A program made the translations under genes and the position numbers. Below, one piece after another: positions 52,876 to 62,484 of a DNA stretch of 64,000 bases (position 1 is its first letter; the number at the start of each line of letters is the position of its first letter). The notes below the pieces were generated by a model. It searched no databases and was not told the origin of the DNA. It worked only from the letters and a program-made list of their open reading frames with translations. Source of the stretch: JAYSFC01 sp041913505 (GTDB lineage Bacteria; Pseudomonadota; Gammaproteobacteria; Burkholderiales; Burkholderiaceae_C); the NCBI GenBank assembly GCA_041913505.1, contig JAYSFC010000001.1:1-64000 (forward strand), given 5' to 3'.

Positions 52876-53481
52876 CTACAGCAGCGCGTACGCCGCGGCC
52901 ACGAGGACGATGGCCAGCACCACCCAGACCCATACGGGAATGCCCCCCTGCGCGGGCGCGGCGGCACCGGCCGCTCCCGGCGTGGCGGCCTCGCCCGCGG
53001 CGGATGGCTCGGCGCGCGGGTGGCGGCGGCGCAGCTCCTCGTCGAAGCGCTGGAAGAAGTCCTCGGCCATGCCTTTGGCCGCGCCGTCGATGAGGCGCTG
53101 GCCCAGCTGCGCGATCTTGCCGCCCACCTGGGCCTGCACCTGGTAGTGCAGCTCGCAGCAGGGCTGGCCCAATGCATCGTGGGGCAGTTCTTCGAGACGC
53201 ACCTGCGCCTGGCCCTTGCCGAAGCCTGCCACGCCGCCCTGGCCGTCGAACGCGAGCGTGTAGCTCTGTGGCGGCACCATGTCCGCGAGCGTGATCTTGC
53301 CCGCGAACTTGGCGGACACGGGCCCGATCTTGAGCGCCATGCCCACGGCGTAGCGGTTCTCGCCCGTGGCCTCGACCTTGTCGCAGCCAGGGATGCAGGC
53401 CTTGAGCACCTCAGGGTCGTTCAGGGCATCCCAGGCCTGCTGCTGGCTTACGGCCAGGGGGCGGCTGGCTTGCATTTCCAT
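52876..53481 (-). CDS. CoxG-family (SRPBCC) protein
   Basis: The 201-aa protein has a CoxG domain (AWDALNDPEVLKACIPGC, GGVAGFGKGQAQVRL, QAQVGGKIAQLGQRLI) and a C-terminal transmembrane segment (VWVWVVLAIVLVAAAYALL). CoxG anchors or assembles the Mo hydroxylase at the membrane. A very good ribosome binding site (GAGGAGG) precedes the ATG. Confidence 0.88.
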   Translation of the reverse strand: MEMQASRPLAVSQQQAWDALNDPEVLKACIPGCDKVEATGENRYAVGMALKIGPVSAKFAGKITLADMVPPQSYTLAFDGQGGVAGFGKGQAQVRLEELPHDALGQPCCELHYQVQAQVGGKIAQLGQRLIDGAAKGMAEDFFQRFDEELRRRHPRAEPSAAGEAATPGAAGAAAPAQGGIPVWVWVVLAIVLVAAAYALL

Positions 53482-53507
53482 GGTGATTCCTCCTCGTCTG
53501 TATTTCG

Positions 53508-54704
53508 TTACCGCAGGGGCTGCATCAGCCGCGCGAGGCTGGCGGCCAGATCCTGCAGCCGCTCCAGGTTGTGCACGGCGAGCATGGCGTGCGCCTGGCG
53601 GTGCAGCGCGGCCGCTCCGCGTGCCGTGGGGGCATAGCCCGCGAAGCGCAGCAGCGGGTTGAGCCACAGCAGGCGCGAACAATGCCGGCGCAGCCAGGCC
53701 AGCTCATGCTCCAGCGGCTGCGGCTCGCCCGTGTCGAGCCCGTCGCTCACGAGCAGCACCAGCGTGCGCCGCCCCACGAGGCGGCGCGCATGCTGCTGGC
53801 GCAGCTGCGCCAGCGCCTCGCCCATGCGCGTGCCCCCCGCGAAGTCGGCGATGGCACGGCCCGCATGCGTGAGCATGGCATCGGTGTCGGCATGGCGGAA
53901 CGCGGGTGTGAGGTCCGTGAGCCCGGTGCCGAACGCGAACACGTCACGCCGCACCACACGACCCGGCCCCGGCGCCGTGGCCGCGTGCAAAAAAGCCAGC
54001 AACAGGCGTGCGTAGCGCTCCATCGAGCCCGAGACGTCCACCAGCACAAGGAGCGGCAGCGGCTGCTCGCGCCGGGCCAGGCGCGGCAGCTCCAGCAGCT
54101 CGCCGCCCGTGCGCGCGGCGCGGCGCAGCGCGCCACACCAGTGCATCCGCGCGCCACGCGGTCCGGGCTGGGTGCGGCGCGCGGCATGGGTGGGCAAGGG
54201 CAGCGGAATGTCGCGCGCAAGGCGCTCCACGAGGCGGTACTCGCTCGCGCTCAGCTGGTTGAAGTCGGCCTGGCGCAGGCGCTGCGCATCGCTGGCCGTC
54301 ATGGCGGCATCGAAATCGATCTTCTGTTCTTCGCGCGGCGGCGCGTTGCGGGCCGCACGCACGGGTGCCAGCGCCTCGCTCACGCGCGGGCGGTGGCGCG
54401 GCGCGGCCTTGGCCGGGGCGCTGGGCAGCATCTGCGCGAGCAGCTTCTGCGCCACATCGGGGTTGCGGAAGTAGGCGTCGAACAGCTCGCGGAACACGAG
54501 CCGATCCTGCTCGCGGCCCACAAGCACGGCCTCCAGCGCAGCAGCCAGATCGGCCCGCTCCATGCCCACGAGCAGCGCCGCCTGCTGCGCGAGCGCCATG
54601 CGCGCGGCATCCACCTGCACCCCCGCGCGGCGCAGCGTGCGGCCAAAGCCCGTGAGGTTGTCGGCCAGCTTGCCCGCGCGCGCGTCACCCAGCAGGGATG
54701 TCAT
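53508..54704 (-). CDS. CoxE-like VWA protein
   Basis: The 398-aa protein starts at MTSLLGDARAGKLADNL (54704) and ends 26 bp before the CoxG gene start. The C-terminal half has the VWA MIDAS signature LVDVSGSMERY with a further conserved D (LLVSDGLD). CoxE works with the MoxR-type ATPase CoxD in Mo enzyme maturation. The start overlaps the upstream gene's stop by 4 bp. Confidence 0.88.
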   Translation of the reverse strand: MTSLLGDARAGKLADNLTGFGRTLRRAGVQVDAARMALAQQAALLVGMERADLAAALEAVLVGREQDRLVFRELFDAYFRNPDVAQKLLAQMLPSAPAKAAPRHRPRVSEALAPVRAARNAPPREEQKIDFDAAMTASDAQRLRQADFNQLSASEYRLVERLARDIPLPLPTHAARRTQPGPRGARMHWCGALRRAARTGGELLELPRLARREQPLPLLVLVDVSGSMERYARLLLAFLHAATAPGPGRVVRRDVFAFGTGLTDLTPAFRHADTDAMLTHAGRAIADFAGGTRMGEALAQLRQQHARRLVGRRTLVLLVSDGLDTGEPQPLEHELAWLRRHCSRLLWLNPLLRFAGYAPTARGAAALHRQAHAMLAVHNLERLQDLAASLARLMQPLR

Positions 54705-55612
54705 ACAGGCTGCGCCTCCGGCGCGAGCAACTGGGTCGCCAGCTCGCGCGTGAGCGCCGCCACGTCCTCGCGCTGCTTGAACAGGATGCCCGCCGTGTCC
54801 ATGGCCACCTCGGGGTCCACCACCAGCGTGTCGAGCGCCACGAGCGCCTTGGCCCACTCCACGCTCTCGGCGATGCCCGGCGCGCGCTGGAAGGCGTTGG
54901 CGAACGGCTGGCTGCGCAGCCGCCCGACGAACTGCGCCACCTGGGCCGAGAGCGCTTCGCTCGCCTGCGGCACCTGGGCGCGCACGATGGCGAGTTCGCG
55001 CTCGCGCTCGGGGTAGTCGAGCCAGTGGTACAGGCAGCGGCGCTTCACGGCGTCGTGCAGGTCGCGCGTGCGGTTGCTGGTGAGGATGGTGATGGGCGTG
55101 GCCTCGGCCCGCACGGTGCCCACTTCGGGGATGCTGACCTGGTACTCGCCCAGGTACTCCAGCAGGAAGGCCTCGAAGGGCTCGTCGGCACGGTCCACCT
55201 CGTCGATGAGCAGCACGGCGCCGGGCGCGGGGGCCTGCAGCGCCTGCAGCAGCGGGCGGCGGATCAGGTAGCGGCTGTCGTACACCTCGCGCTCCATGCG
55301 CTCGGCGTTCAGCGCGCCGCCCTGCCCCTCCGCCGCGCGCATGTGCAGCAGTTGCGCGGCGTAGTTCCATTCATAGAGCGCCTCGCGCTGCTCCATGCCG
55401 TCATAGCACTGCAGCCGGATGAGCGCGCGCCCGAGCACGCGTGCCAGGGTTTGCGCCAGTGCCGTCTTGCCCACGCCGGGCTCGCCCTCGAGCAGCAGTG
55501 GGCGCTGCAGCCTGAGGGCGAGGAAGGCCGCCGTGGCCAGACGACGGTCGGCATAGTAGCCCTCGTGCTGCAGTGCCTGCACCAGGGCGTCGATGGAGCC
55601 CGCGGCGTTCAT
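54701..55612 (-). CDS. CoxD/MoxR-type AAA+ ATPase
   Basis: The 303-aa protein has a Walker A (LEGEPGVGKT), a Walker B (VLLIDEVDRAD) and sensor 1 (ILTSNRTRDL). An ATG three codons upstream (55621) is an alternative start. MoxR ATPases with CoxE remodel and mature Mo hydroxylases. It is separated from the FAD-subunit gene by 169 bp holding a repeat. Confidence 0.9.
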   Translation of the reverse strand: MNAAGSIDALVQALQHEGYYADRRLATAAFLALRLQRPLLLEGEPGVGKTALAQTLARVLGRALIRLQCYDGMEQREALYEWNYAAQLLHMRAAEGQGGALNAERMEREVYDSRYLIRRPLLQALQAPAPGAVLLIDEVDRADEPFEAFLLEYLGEYQVSIPEVGTVRAEATPITILTSNRTRDLHDAVKRRCLYHWLDYPERERELAIVRAQVPQASEALSAQVAQFVGRLRSQPFANAFQRAPGIAESVEWAKALVALDTLVVDPEVAMDTAGILFKQREDVAALTRELATQLLAPEAQPV

Positions 55613-55616
55613 TACT

Positions 55617-55672
55617 ACCATTTTGATAGCTTCTTATGCTCTCTGGACAAGCGCTAGAGACTAGTTTTACTC
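55617..55672. repeat. Comamonadaceae-type extragenic repeat
   Basis: The motif around TTGATAGCTTCTTATG and AAGCGCTAGAG matches a short dispersed repeat that I recall as frequent between genes of Acidovorax-like genomes. It forms part of the spacer between the coxM-like and coxD-like genes. Confidence 0.5.
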
Positions 55673-55781
55673 ATAATCCTGAAAACAGGGCGCCACCCCA
55701 GCCAGGGCAGCCGAGCGAGGGCTGCGTCCCCCTTCCTGTAGCGCGCAGCGCGTTGAGAGAAGGGAGAAGCGGCGCAGCCGC

Positions 55782-56579
55782 TCAGGGGGTTGTTGCCATG
55801 CTCGCCACGGCCCGCTGGGTCTGCACGCTGATGAGCTGGGCGCGGTAGGCCGCGCTCGCGTGCAGGTCGCCGTTGAGGTCGCCCGCGTCGATCTTCACAC
55901 CGGCCGCTGCCTGGGGGGTGAAGCTCTGGTTCAGCGCCGCCTCCAGCCCCGCATGGCGGAACACGCAGCTGGCCGCCCCCGTGACGGCCACGCGCACGCC
56001 CGCGTCGGTCTGCGCGACAAACACGCCCACCAGGGCGAAGCGCGAGGCCGGCTGCTTGAACTTGAGGTAGGCGGCTTTCTTGGGAATGGGAAAGCGGATC
56101 TCCTTGATCAGCTCGCCCTCTTCCAGCGCCGTGGTGTACATGCCGAGGAAGAAGTCGTCGGCCGCGATCTGCCGCTTCGTGGTGACCACGGTGGCGGAGA
56201 GGCCCAGCACGGCGCTGGGGTAGCAAGCGGCGGGGTCGTTATTGGCCACCGAGCCGCCCAGCGTGCCGCGCGCGCGCACCTGCCGGTCGCCAATGCCGGC
56301 AGCCAATGCGGCCAGCGCGGGGATGGCGGCCCGCACGTCGGCGCTCTCAGCCACGTCGGCATGGCGCGTCATGGCGCCGATGGTGATGGCGTTGCCCTCG
56401 CGGCGGATGCCCACGAGTTCGGCCACGCCGCCCAAGTCCACGATCTGGCCGGGATTGGACAGGCGCAGGCGCATGGAGGGCAGCAGGCTCTGCCCGCCCG
56501 CGAGCGGCTTGCCGCCCGCACCCGCCAGTTGGGCGGCGGCGGCGGCGGTGGAGGGGCGTTCGTAGGTGAATGCGTACAT
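55782..56579 (-). CDS. FAD-binding subunit of CO-dehydrogenase-like enzyme (CoxM-like)
   Basis: The 265-aa protein has the FAD-binding motifs of the family: AGGKPLAGGQSLLPSMRLRL (residues 24-44) and TLGGSVANNDPAA. It carries electrons between the 2Fe-2S subunit and the acceptor. It lies 12 bp after the large-subunit gene and is read in the same direction. Confidence 0.9.
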   Translation of the reverse strand: MYAFTYERPSTAAAAAQLAGAGGKPLAGGQSLLPSMRLRLSNPGQIVDLGGVAELVGIRREGNAITIGAMTRHADVAESADVRAAIPALAALAAGIGDRQVRARGTLGGSVANNDPAACYPSAVLGLSATVVTTKRQIAADDFFLGMYTTALEEGELIKEIRFPIPKKAAYLKFKQPASRFALVGVFVAQTDAGVRVAVTGAASCVFRHAGLEAALNQSFTPQAAAGVKIDAGDLNGDLHASAAYRAQLISVQTQRAVASMATTP

Positions 56580-56591
56580 GGTGCTCTCCCC

Positions 56592-58979
56592 TTAGGCCTT
56601 GGCAGCTTGGATGGCTTCCCACACGCGGTGCGGCGATGCGGGCATGTCGAAGTCCTTCACGCCCAGCGGGCGCAGCGCGTCGAGCACGGCATTGATGACG
56701 GCGGGCGGCGAGCCGATGGCTCCGGCCTCTCCGCAGCCCTTGGTGCCCAGCGGGTTGTGCGTGCACGGCGTGCAGACATGGCCGAGCTTGAACTCGGGGA
56801 AGTCGTCCGCGCGCGGCATGGCGTAGTCCATGAAGCTGCCGGTGAGCAGCTGGCCGGTTTCACGGTCGTACACGCCGTGCTCCATCAGCGCCTGGCCAAT
56901 GCCCTGCACCAGGCCGCCATGCACCTGACCCTCCACGATCATGGGGTTGATGATGGTGCCGAAGTCGTCCACGGCGCTGAAGCGGTCCACACGCACCACA
57001 CCCGTGGCCGGGTCCACCTCCACCTCGCAAATGTAGGTGCCCGCGGGGTAGGTGAAGTTGGTGGGGTCGTAGAAAGCGGTTTCGTTCAGGCCCGGCTCCA
57101 GCTTGTCGAGCGGGTAGTTGTGCGGCACGTAGGCCGTGAGCGCCACCTGGCCGAAGGGGATCTTCTTGTCGGTGCCGCGCACGGTGAATTCGCCGTTCGC
57201 GAAGTCGATGTCGGCATCGCTCGCCTCCATCAGGTGCGCGGCGATCTTCTTGGCCTTGGCCTCGATCTTGTCCAGCGCCTTCATGATGGCCGAGCCGCCC
57301 ACACTGATGGAGCGCGAGCCGTAGGTACCCATGCCGAAGGGCACGCGGCCCGTGTCGCCGTGCACCACGTCCACGTTCTCCACCGGGATGCCTAGCCGCG
57401 CCGCCACGACCTGCGCGAACGTGGTCTCGTGCCCCTGGCCGTGGCTGTGCGAGCCGGTGAACACCGTGACACTGCCCGTGGGGTGCACGCGCACCTCGCC
57501 GCATTCGAACAGGCCCGCGCGCGCGCCCAGCGCCCCGGCAATGTTCGAGGGCGCCAGGCCGCAGGCCTCGATGTAGCTGCTGTAGCCGATGCCGCGCCTG
57601 AGGCCCTTGGCTTCGCTGGCTTTTCTGCGCGCCTCGAATCCCGCTACGTCGGCCAGTTGCTGTGCCTGGCTCATGCAGGCGGGGTAGTCGCCGATGTCGT
57701 ACTGCAGCGCCACGGGCGTCTGGTAGGGAAAGCTGGTGACGAAATTGCGGCGGCGGATCTCGTCCTGGGAAAGGCCCATTTCCCAGCCGCAGCGGCTGAC
57801 CAGGCGCTCCAGCAGGTAGGTGGCTTCGGGCCGGCCAGCGCCGCGGTACGCGTCGACGGGCGCGGTGTTGGTGAACCACGCATCCACCTCGACGTGGATC
57901 TGCGGCGTGGTGTACTGGCCCGCCAGCAGCGTGGCATAGAGGATGGTGGGCACGCAGCTTGCGAAGGTGCTGAGGTAGGCGCCCACGTTGGCGTGCGTGT
58001 GCACGCGCAGCGCGAGGAACTTGCCGTCCTTGTCCATGGCCATTTCGGCGTGGCTCACGTGGTCGCGGCCGTGCGCGTCGGAGAGGAAGGACTCGCTGCG
58101 GTCCGCCACCCACTTGATGTTGCGATTGAGCTTCCTGGCGGCCCAGGTCAGGCACACGTCTTCGGCGTAGAGGTAGATCTTGGAGCCGAAGCCACCACCC
58201 ACATCGGGCGCGATCACGCGCACCTTGTGCTCGGGCAGGCCCATGACGAAGGCGGTCATGAGCAGGCGCTCAACGTGCGGGTTCTGGTTGCTCACGTAGA
58301 GCGTGTATTCGTCGCTCGCACGGTTGTAGCTGCCGATGGCCGCGCGCGGCTCCATGGCGTTGGGAATGAGGCGGTTGTTGACCAAGTCCAGCTTGGTGAC
58401 ATGCGCAGCGTTGGCAAAGGCGGCGTCCACGCCCGCCTTGTCGCCGATGGCCCACTTGAAGCAGTGGTTGTCGGGCGCGATGTCATGCACCACGGCGCCA
58501 GGCACCGCACCCGCGGCGGCATCGCCCACCTGCACCACGGCGGGCAGCGTGTCGTAGTCCACCTCCACCAGCTCGGCCGCGTCGCGCGCCTGCTGCTGAG
58601 TCTGCGCCACCACCATGGCGACATGGTCGCCCACGTAGCGCACCTTGCCCTGGGCCAGGATGGGGTGCGGCGGCTCCTTCATGGGCTGGCCGTCGGTGCT
58701 GGTGATGAGCCAGCCGCAGGGCAGGCCGTTGATGTGGTCAGCCGCCACATCCGCGCCCGTGAACACACCCAGCACGCCAGGTGCGGCCTTGGCGGCGGCG
58801 GTGTCGAGGCGGTTGATCGTGGCGTGCGCGTGCGGCGAGCGCACGAACACGGCGTGGCATTGCGCGGCAAGCACCACATCGTCGGTGTACTGGCCCGCGC
58901 CGGTGAGGAAGCGGTAGTCCTCCTTGCGCTTGTAGGCCTCGCCGATGTGCGGCAGCTGGGAGAAGTCGGATGCACCCAT
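56592..58979 (-). CDS. Molybdopterin-binding large subunit, CoxL-like form II
   Basis: The 795-aa catalytic subunit has the Mo-cofactor pattern of the xanthine oxidase family. The key active-site loop reads AYRGAGR (near residue 377), the form II signature, and not the AYRCSFR of form I CO dehydrogenase with its catalytic Cys. It is therefore likely a different hydroxylase with unknown substrate (or only weak CO oxidation). GSHSHGQGHETTF is also typical. It starts 18 bp from the small-subunit gene. Confidence 0.9.
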   Translation of the reverse strand: MGASDFSQLPHIGEAYKRKEDYRFLTGAGQYTDDVVLAAQCHAVFVRSPHAHATINRLDTAAAKAAPGVLGVFTGADVAADHINGLPCGWLITSTDGQPMKEPPHPILAQGKVRYVGDHVAMVVAQTQQQARDAAELVEVDYDTLPAVVQVGDAAAGAVPGAVVHDIAPDNHCFKWAIGDKAGVDAAFANAAHVTKLDLVNNRLIPNAMEPRAAIGSYNRASDEYTLYVSNQNPHVERLLMTAFVMGLPEHKVRVIAPDVGGGFGSKIYLYAEDVCLTWAARKLNRNIKWVADRSESFLSDAHGRDHVSHAEMAMDKDGKFLALRVHTHANVGAYLSTFASCVPTILYATLLAGQYTTPQIHVEVDAWFTNTAPVDAYRGAGRPEATYLLERLVSRCGWEMGLSQDEIRRRNFVTSFPYQTPVALQYDIGDYPACMSQAQQLADVAGFEARRKASEAKGLRRGIGYSSYIEACGLAPSNIAGALGARAGLFECGEVRVHPTGSVTVFTGSHSHGQGHETTFAQVVAARLGIPVENVDVVHGDTGRVPFGMGTYGSRSISVGGSAIMKALDKIEAKAKKIAAHLMEASDADIDFANGEFTVRGTDKKIPFGQVALTAYVPHNYPLDKLEPGLNETAFYDPTNFTYPAGTYICEVEVDPATGVVRVDRFSAVDDFGTIINPMIVEGQVHGGLVQGIGQALMEHGVYDRETGQLLTGSFMDYAMPRADDFPEFKLGHVCTPCTHNPLGTKGCGEAGAIGSPPAVINAVLDALRPLGVKDFDMPASPHRVWEAIQAAKA

Positions 58980-58997
58980 GGCGGTTCTCCTTGGTGT

Positions 58998-59480
<483 letters not shown>

Positions 59481-59552
59481 CTCGCTGTCTCCTTGGAGGG
59501 GTGATGGCTGGATTGGCACGCTCCATCTTGTGCCCGCGCCTGCACCACCTTC

Positions 59553-59568
59553 CTAGGGAGAACCCTAG
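59553..59568. promoter_or_regulatory. CTAGGG palindrome between coxS-like gene and regulator
   Basis: CTAGGG (59553-59558) and CCCTAG (59563-59568) are inverted around AGAA in the divergent intergenic space. This is a likely operator for the Fis-type regulator or another factor. No clear sigma-54 -24/-12 element was found. Confidence 0.4.
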
Positions 59569-59654
59569 AACCAGCCCACCCGGCCCGGGATATTCTCAAA
59601 ATGAAACATGTTGCAGCGCACTGCCGGTGCACCATGCGCCCAGGGAGCTTCGCC

Positions 59655-60749
59655 ATGTCCGCCGCACCGCCAACCAGCCACCGCAGCCGCCAGATCGCCC
59701 TTGCGCGCAGCACTTTGCTCGGCGATGGCGCACCCTCCTTCGCGGGAGTCGAACCCTGGATTGCGCGCTCGTGGCAGCGCTGCCTGGCCGCAGGGCAGCG
59801 GCCCACGCAGCGCGTGACGTTCCAGCCCGTGGGTGCGCAGCAGTTGCGCCAGACCCAGGAGCGCCACCACGACCTGCTGCGCGCCGCCCGCCCCGTGCTC
59901 GAACAGCTCACGCGCGCCATCACGGGCATGCGCTACTTTGCGATGCTGACCGATGCGCGCGGCACCGTGATCGAGGTGCAGGGCGCGCAGGGGCACGGCG
60001 ACCCGCGCGCGCGCGCCATCGGCCGCGTGGGCGTCGATCTCTCGGAGGCCTGCGTGGGCACCACGGCCATTGGCGCAGCGCTCTCCGAGCTGCAGCCTGT
60101 GTGGCTGCACCAGGGCGAGCATTTCTTCGATGACAACCAGGGCTACAGCTGCGCGGGCGCACCGCTCTTCGGACCCGAGGGCGAATGCATCGGCATGCTG
60201 GACCTCACAGGCGTGGATGTGCCCGAGCGGCCCGAGCTGCGCCACCTCGTCGCACGCTCGGCCCACGCCATGGAAGACGCCCTGCTGCTGCAGCGCCCCC
60301 ACGCCCTGCTGCTGCGCCTGAACTGGCCCGGCGCGGTCTTGGGCCACGAGGGCGACGGGCTGCTCGCGCTCGACGCCGAGGGCTTCGTGGTGGGCACCAA
60401 CGGCATGGCGCGCCAGCTGCTGCCCCAGCCGCTGCAGGCGCCCGGCAGCCGGCTGCACTGCGACGAGCTGCTAGCCCTGCCCTGGGGCCAGCTGTTCGAC
60501 GCGGCACGCCGCGGCGGCGCTACGCCGCTGGCGCTACCCGTGTGGTCCGGCCTGCGGCTGGCGGCCCTGCCCTGCCTGCCCGCGCGGGCCGCCCCGCTGC
60601 GGCTGCCCACGGGCGCAGCACCGCTGCGTGCAGCCGAGGCGGCGCTGATCCGCCAGGCCGTGCAGGACGCGCGCGGCAACGTGGCCGAGGCCGCGCGCAC
60701 GCTCGGCATCAGCCGTGCCACGGTCTATCGCAGGCTCGGGGGCCGGTAA
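59655..60749 (+). CDS. AcoR-like transcriptional regulator without AAA+ domain
   Basis: The 364-aa protein starts at 59655 (AGGGAG 8 nt before ATG). It has a GAF sensory domain (FAMLTDARGTVIEVQG, GVDLSEACVGTTAIG, SCAGAPLFGPEGECIGMLDL), a PAS-like linker and a C-terminal Fis helix-turn-helix (GNVAEAARTLGISRATVYRRL). The central sigma-54 activating ATPase of AcoR is absent, so it probably acts as an ordinary regulator. It is divergent from the CoxSML-like operon. Confidence 0.85.
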   Translation: MSAAPPTSHRSRQIALARSTLLGDGAPSFAGVEPWIARSWQRCLAAGQRPTQRVTFQPVGAQQLRQTQERHHDLLRAARPVLEQLTRAITGMRYFAMLTDARGTVIEVQGAQGHGDPRARAIGRVGVDLSEACVGTTAIGAALSELQPVWLHQGEHFFDDNQGYSCAGAPLFGPEGECIGMLDLTGVDVPERPELRHLVARSAHAMEDALLLQRPHALLLRLNWPGAVLGHEGDGLLALDAEGFVVGTNGMARQLLPQPLQAPGSRLHCDELLALPWGQLFDAARRGGATPLALPVWSGLRLAALPCLPARAAPLRLPTGAAPLRAAEAALIRQAVQDARGNVAEAARTLGISRATVYRRLGGR

Positions 60750-60761
60750 GCGCCCGTCGCT

Positions 60762-61538
60762 TCAACCCAGCACGGCCAGCACGATGGCGGATTCCTCCGC
60801 ACGCAGCACCACGCGCGCGCGTTGGCGCAACCCGCTGCCTGCAGGGGCGAAGCCCACCATCTGCACCCCGGCATCGAGCTCCGCGGCCACCTCGTCACCC
60901 GCGGCGCCGCGCGCCACCCGGGTGGCGCGGGCAGGCCAGGCATTGCCTCCCGCAGCCTCCAGCGCATCGGCCGGCGCCCGCTCCACGCGCACGGCGGTGG
61001 CCTTGCACAGCGCCAGCACGGGCAGGCCCGGCGCCAGGCCCAGCAATTCGGCGCTCTCGCGCGTGATGCGGGCGGTGAGCGCCAGCGACTGTGCGGCCAC
61101 ATCCGCCCCGCCCAGGTGTACGCGCACGATCGGCCCTTCGCGCTCCAGGGAGCGCACCACACAGGGCCACTGGTTGCGCATGCTCGTGCGCACCGCCAGC
61201 CGCGCCGCCGCCTGGCCCGCTCCCTCATCCCCCGCCAGGCGCGCCAGCACGGCATCACGCGCCTGCGCCATCGCGTCGGCGGCGGCCAGCAGCGCGTGGC
61301 CCGCCTCGGTGAGCACGGCCCCGCCGCCGCCCGAACCGCCCACGGCCCGGTCCACGAGCGGTACGCCCGCCAGGTTGGTGAGCGTATCGAGCGCCTGCCA
61401 GGCAGCCTTGTAGCTCACGCCCACGGCGCGCGCGGCCTGCGAGATGGAACCGCCCTGCCCGATCTGGCGCAGGATGTCGATGCGCTTGTCGGCCATGCCA
61501 TGACTCAGCGCCTCGGAGAAGGAAACACGTTGCTGCAT
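60762..61538 (-). CDS. modE: Molybdate-responsive regulator ModE
   Basis: The 258-aa protein has a winged helix (GSISQAARAVGVSYKAAWQALD) and a C-terminal double Mop domain (AAQSLALTARITRESAELLGL and ARVVLRAEESAIVLAVLG) that binds molybdate. It represses modABC when molybdate is plentiful. It ends 12 bp from the regulator gene and is divergent from modA. Confidence 0.92.
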   Translation of the reverse strand: MQQRVSFSEALSHGMADKRIDILRQIGQGGSISQAARAVGVSYKAAWQALDTLTNLAGVPLVDRAVGGSGGGGAVLTEAGHALLAAADAMAQARDAVLARLAGDEGAGQAAARLAVRTSMRNQWPCVVRSLEREGPIVRVHLGGADVAAQSLALTARITRESAELLGLAPGLPVLALCKATAVRVERAPADALEAAGGNAWPARATRVARGAAGDEVAAELDAGVQMVGFAPAGSGLRQRARVVLRAEESAIVLAVLG

Positions 61539-61594
61539 GCCCGCATCATGCCCTGGGCCAAAGCCCCTCCCCGTACCGCGCTCGCTATACTCGC

Positions 61595-61619
61595 TCGCTA
61601 TTCACCAATAGAATAGCGA
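61595..61619. promoter_or_regulatory. ModE box in front of modA
   Basis: TCGCTATTC (61595-61603) and GAATAGCGA (61611-61619) are exact inverted repeats with a 7-nt centre, a good match to the CGCTATAT-N-ATATAGCG shape of ModE operators. It overlaps the modA upstream region, 14 bp before the ATG. Confidence 0.7.
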
Positions 61620-61632
61620 AGGAGAAGCACGC

Positions 61633-62400
61633 ATGGCCCTGTTGAACCCCATCCTCCGGTCCCTGGCCGCGGCCGGCCTGGCCTGCATGGCCCTTGCCGG
61701 CCTGCACGCCCACGCGGGCGAGGTGGCTGTGGCCGTGGCGGCCAACTTCACCGCCCCCATGCAGAAGATCGCCGCCGCGTTCGAGCAGGAAACGGGCCAC
61801 AAGGCCGTGCTCTCATTCGGGGCCACGGGCAAGTTCTATGCGCAGATCGTGAACGGCGCGCCGTTCCAGGTGCTCCTCGCGGCCGACGACACCACGCCCG
61901 CCAAGCTCGATGGCGAGGGCCGCACGGTGGCGGGCTCGCGCTTCACCTATGCCGTAGGCCAGCTCGTGCTGTGGAGCCCCCAAGCCCACTACGTGGACGC
62001 CCAGGGCCAGGTGCTCAAGACGGGCGACTTCAAGCACCTCTCGATTGCCAACCCCAAGCTCGCGCCCTATGGCGCGGCCGCCATGCAGGTGCTGGACCGG
62101 CAGGGCCTCACGGCCGCGCTGCAGCCGCGCATCGTCACGGGCGAGAACATTGCCCAGGCCTACCAGTTCGTGGTCAGCGGCAACGCACAGCTGGGCTTCG
62201 TGGCGCTGTCGCAGGTCATGGAGGACGGCAAGATCCCCAAAGGCTCGGCCTGGATCGTTCCCGCTGCACTGCACGAGCCCATCCGCCAGGATGCCGTGCT
62301 GCTCGCCTCGGGCAAGGACAACGCTGCCGCCGTCGCGCTCCTGCAATACCTGCGCGGCGACAAGGCGCGCGCGGTGATCCGCTCCTACGGCTACCAGTAA
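61633..62400 (+). CDS. modA: Molybdate-binding protein ModA
   Basis: The 255-aa periplasmic protein has a signal peptide (LAAAGLACMALAGLHAHAG) and the ModA ligand pattern (VAVAANFTAPMQKIAAAFE, LSFGATGKFYAQI). It delivers molybdate to ModB. AAGGAGAAG before the ATG is a strong ribosome binding site, and the ModE box lies just upstream. Confidence 0.95.
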   Translation: MALLNPILRSLAAAGLACMALAGLHAHAGEVAVAVAANFTAPMQKIAAAFEQETGHKAVLSFGATGKFYAQIVNGAPFQVLLAADDTTPAKLDGEGRTVAGSRFTYAVGQLVLWSPQAHYVDAQGQVLKTGDFKHLSIANPKLAPYGAAAMQVLDRQGLTAALQPRIVTGENIAQAYQFVVSGNAQLGFVALSQVMEDGKIPKGSAWIVPAALHEPIRQDAVLLASGKDNAAAVALLQYLRGDKARAVIRSYGYQ

Positions 62401-62484
62401 AACGGCCCCGGAGGCGCTGCGCATGGCGCAGATATGCCCAGAAAAAGCTGAGAAGATTGCCGTCCCTGCCCCTGACTGCCCCGC

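Noticed and set aside
56592..58979. True form I carbon monoxide dehydrogenase
   Set aside because: The active-site loop is AYRGAGR, without the Cys of form I enzymes.
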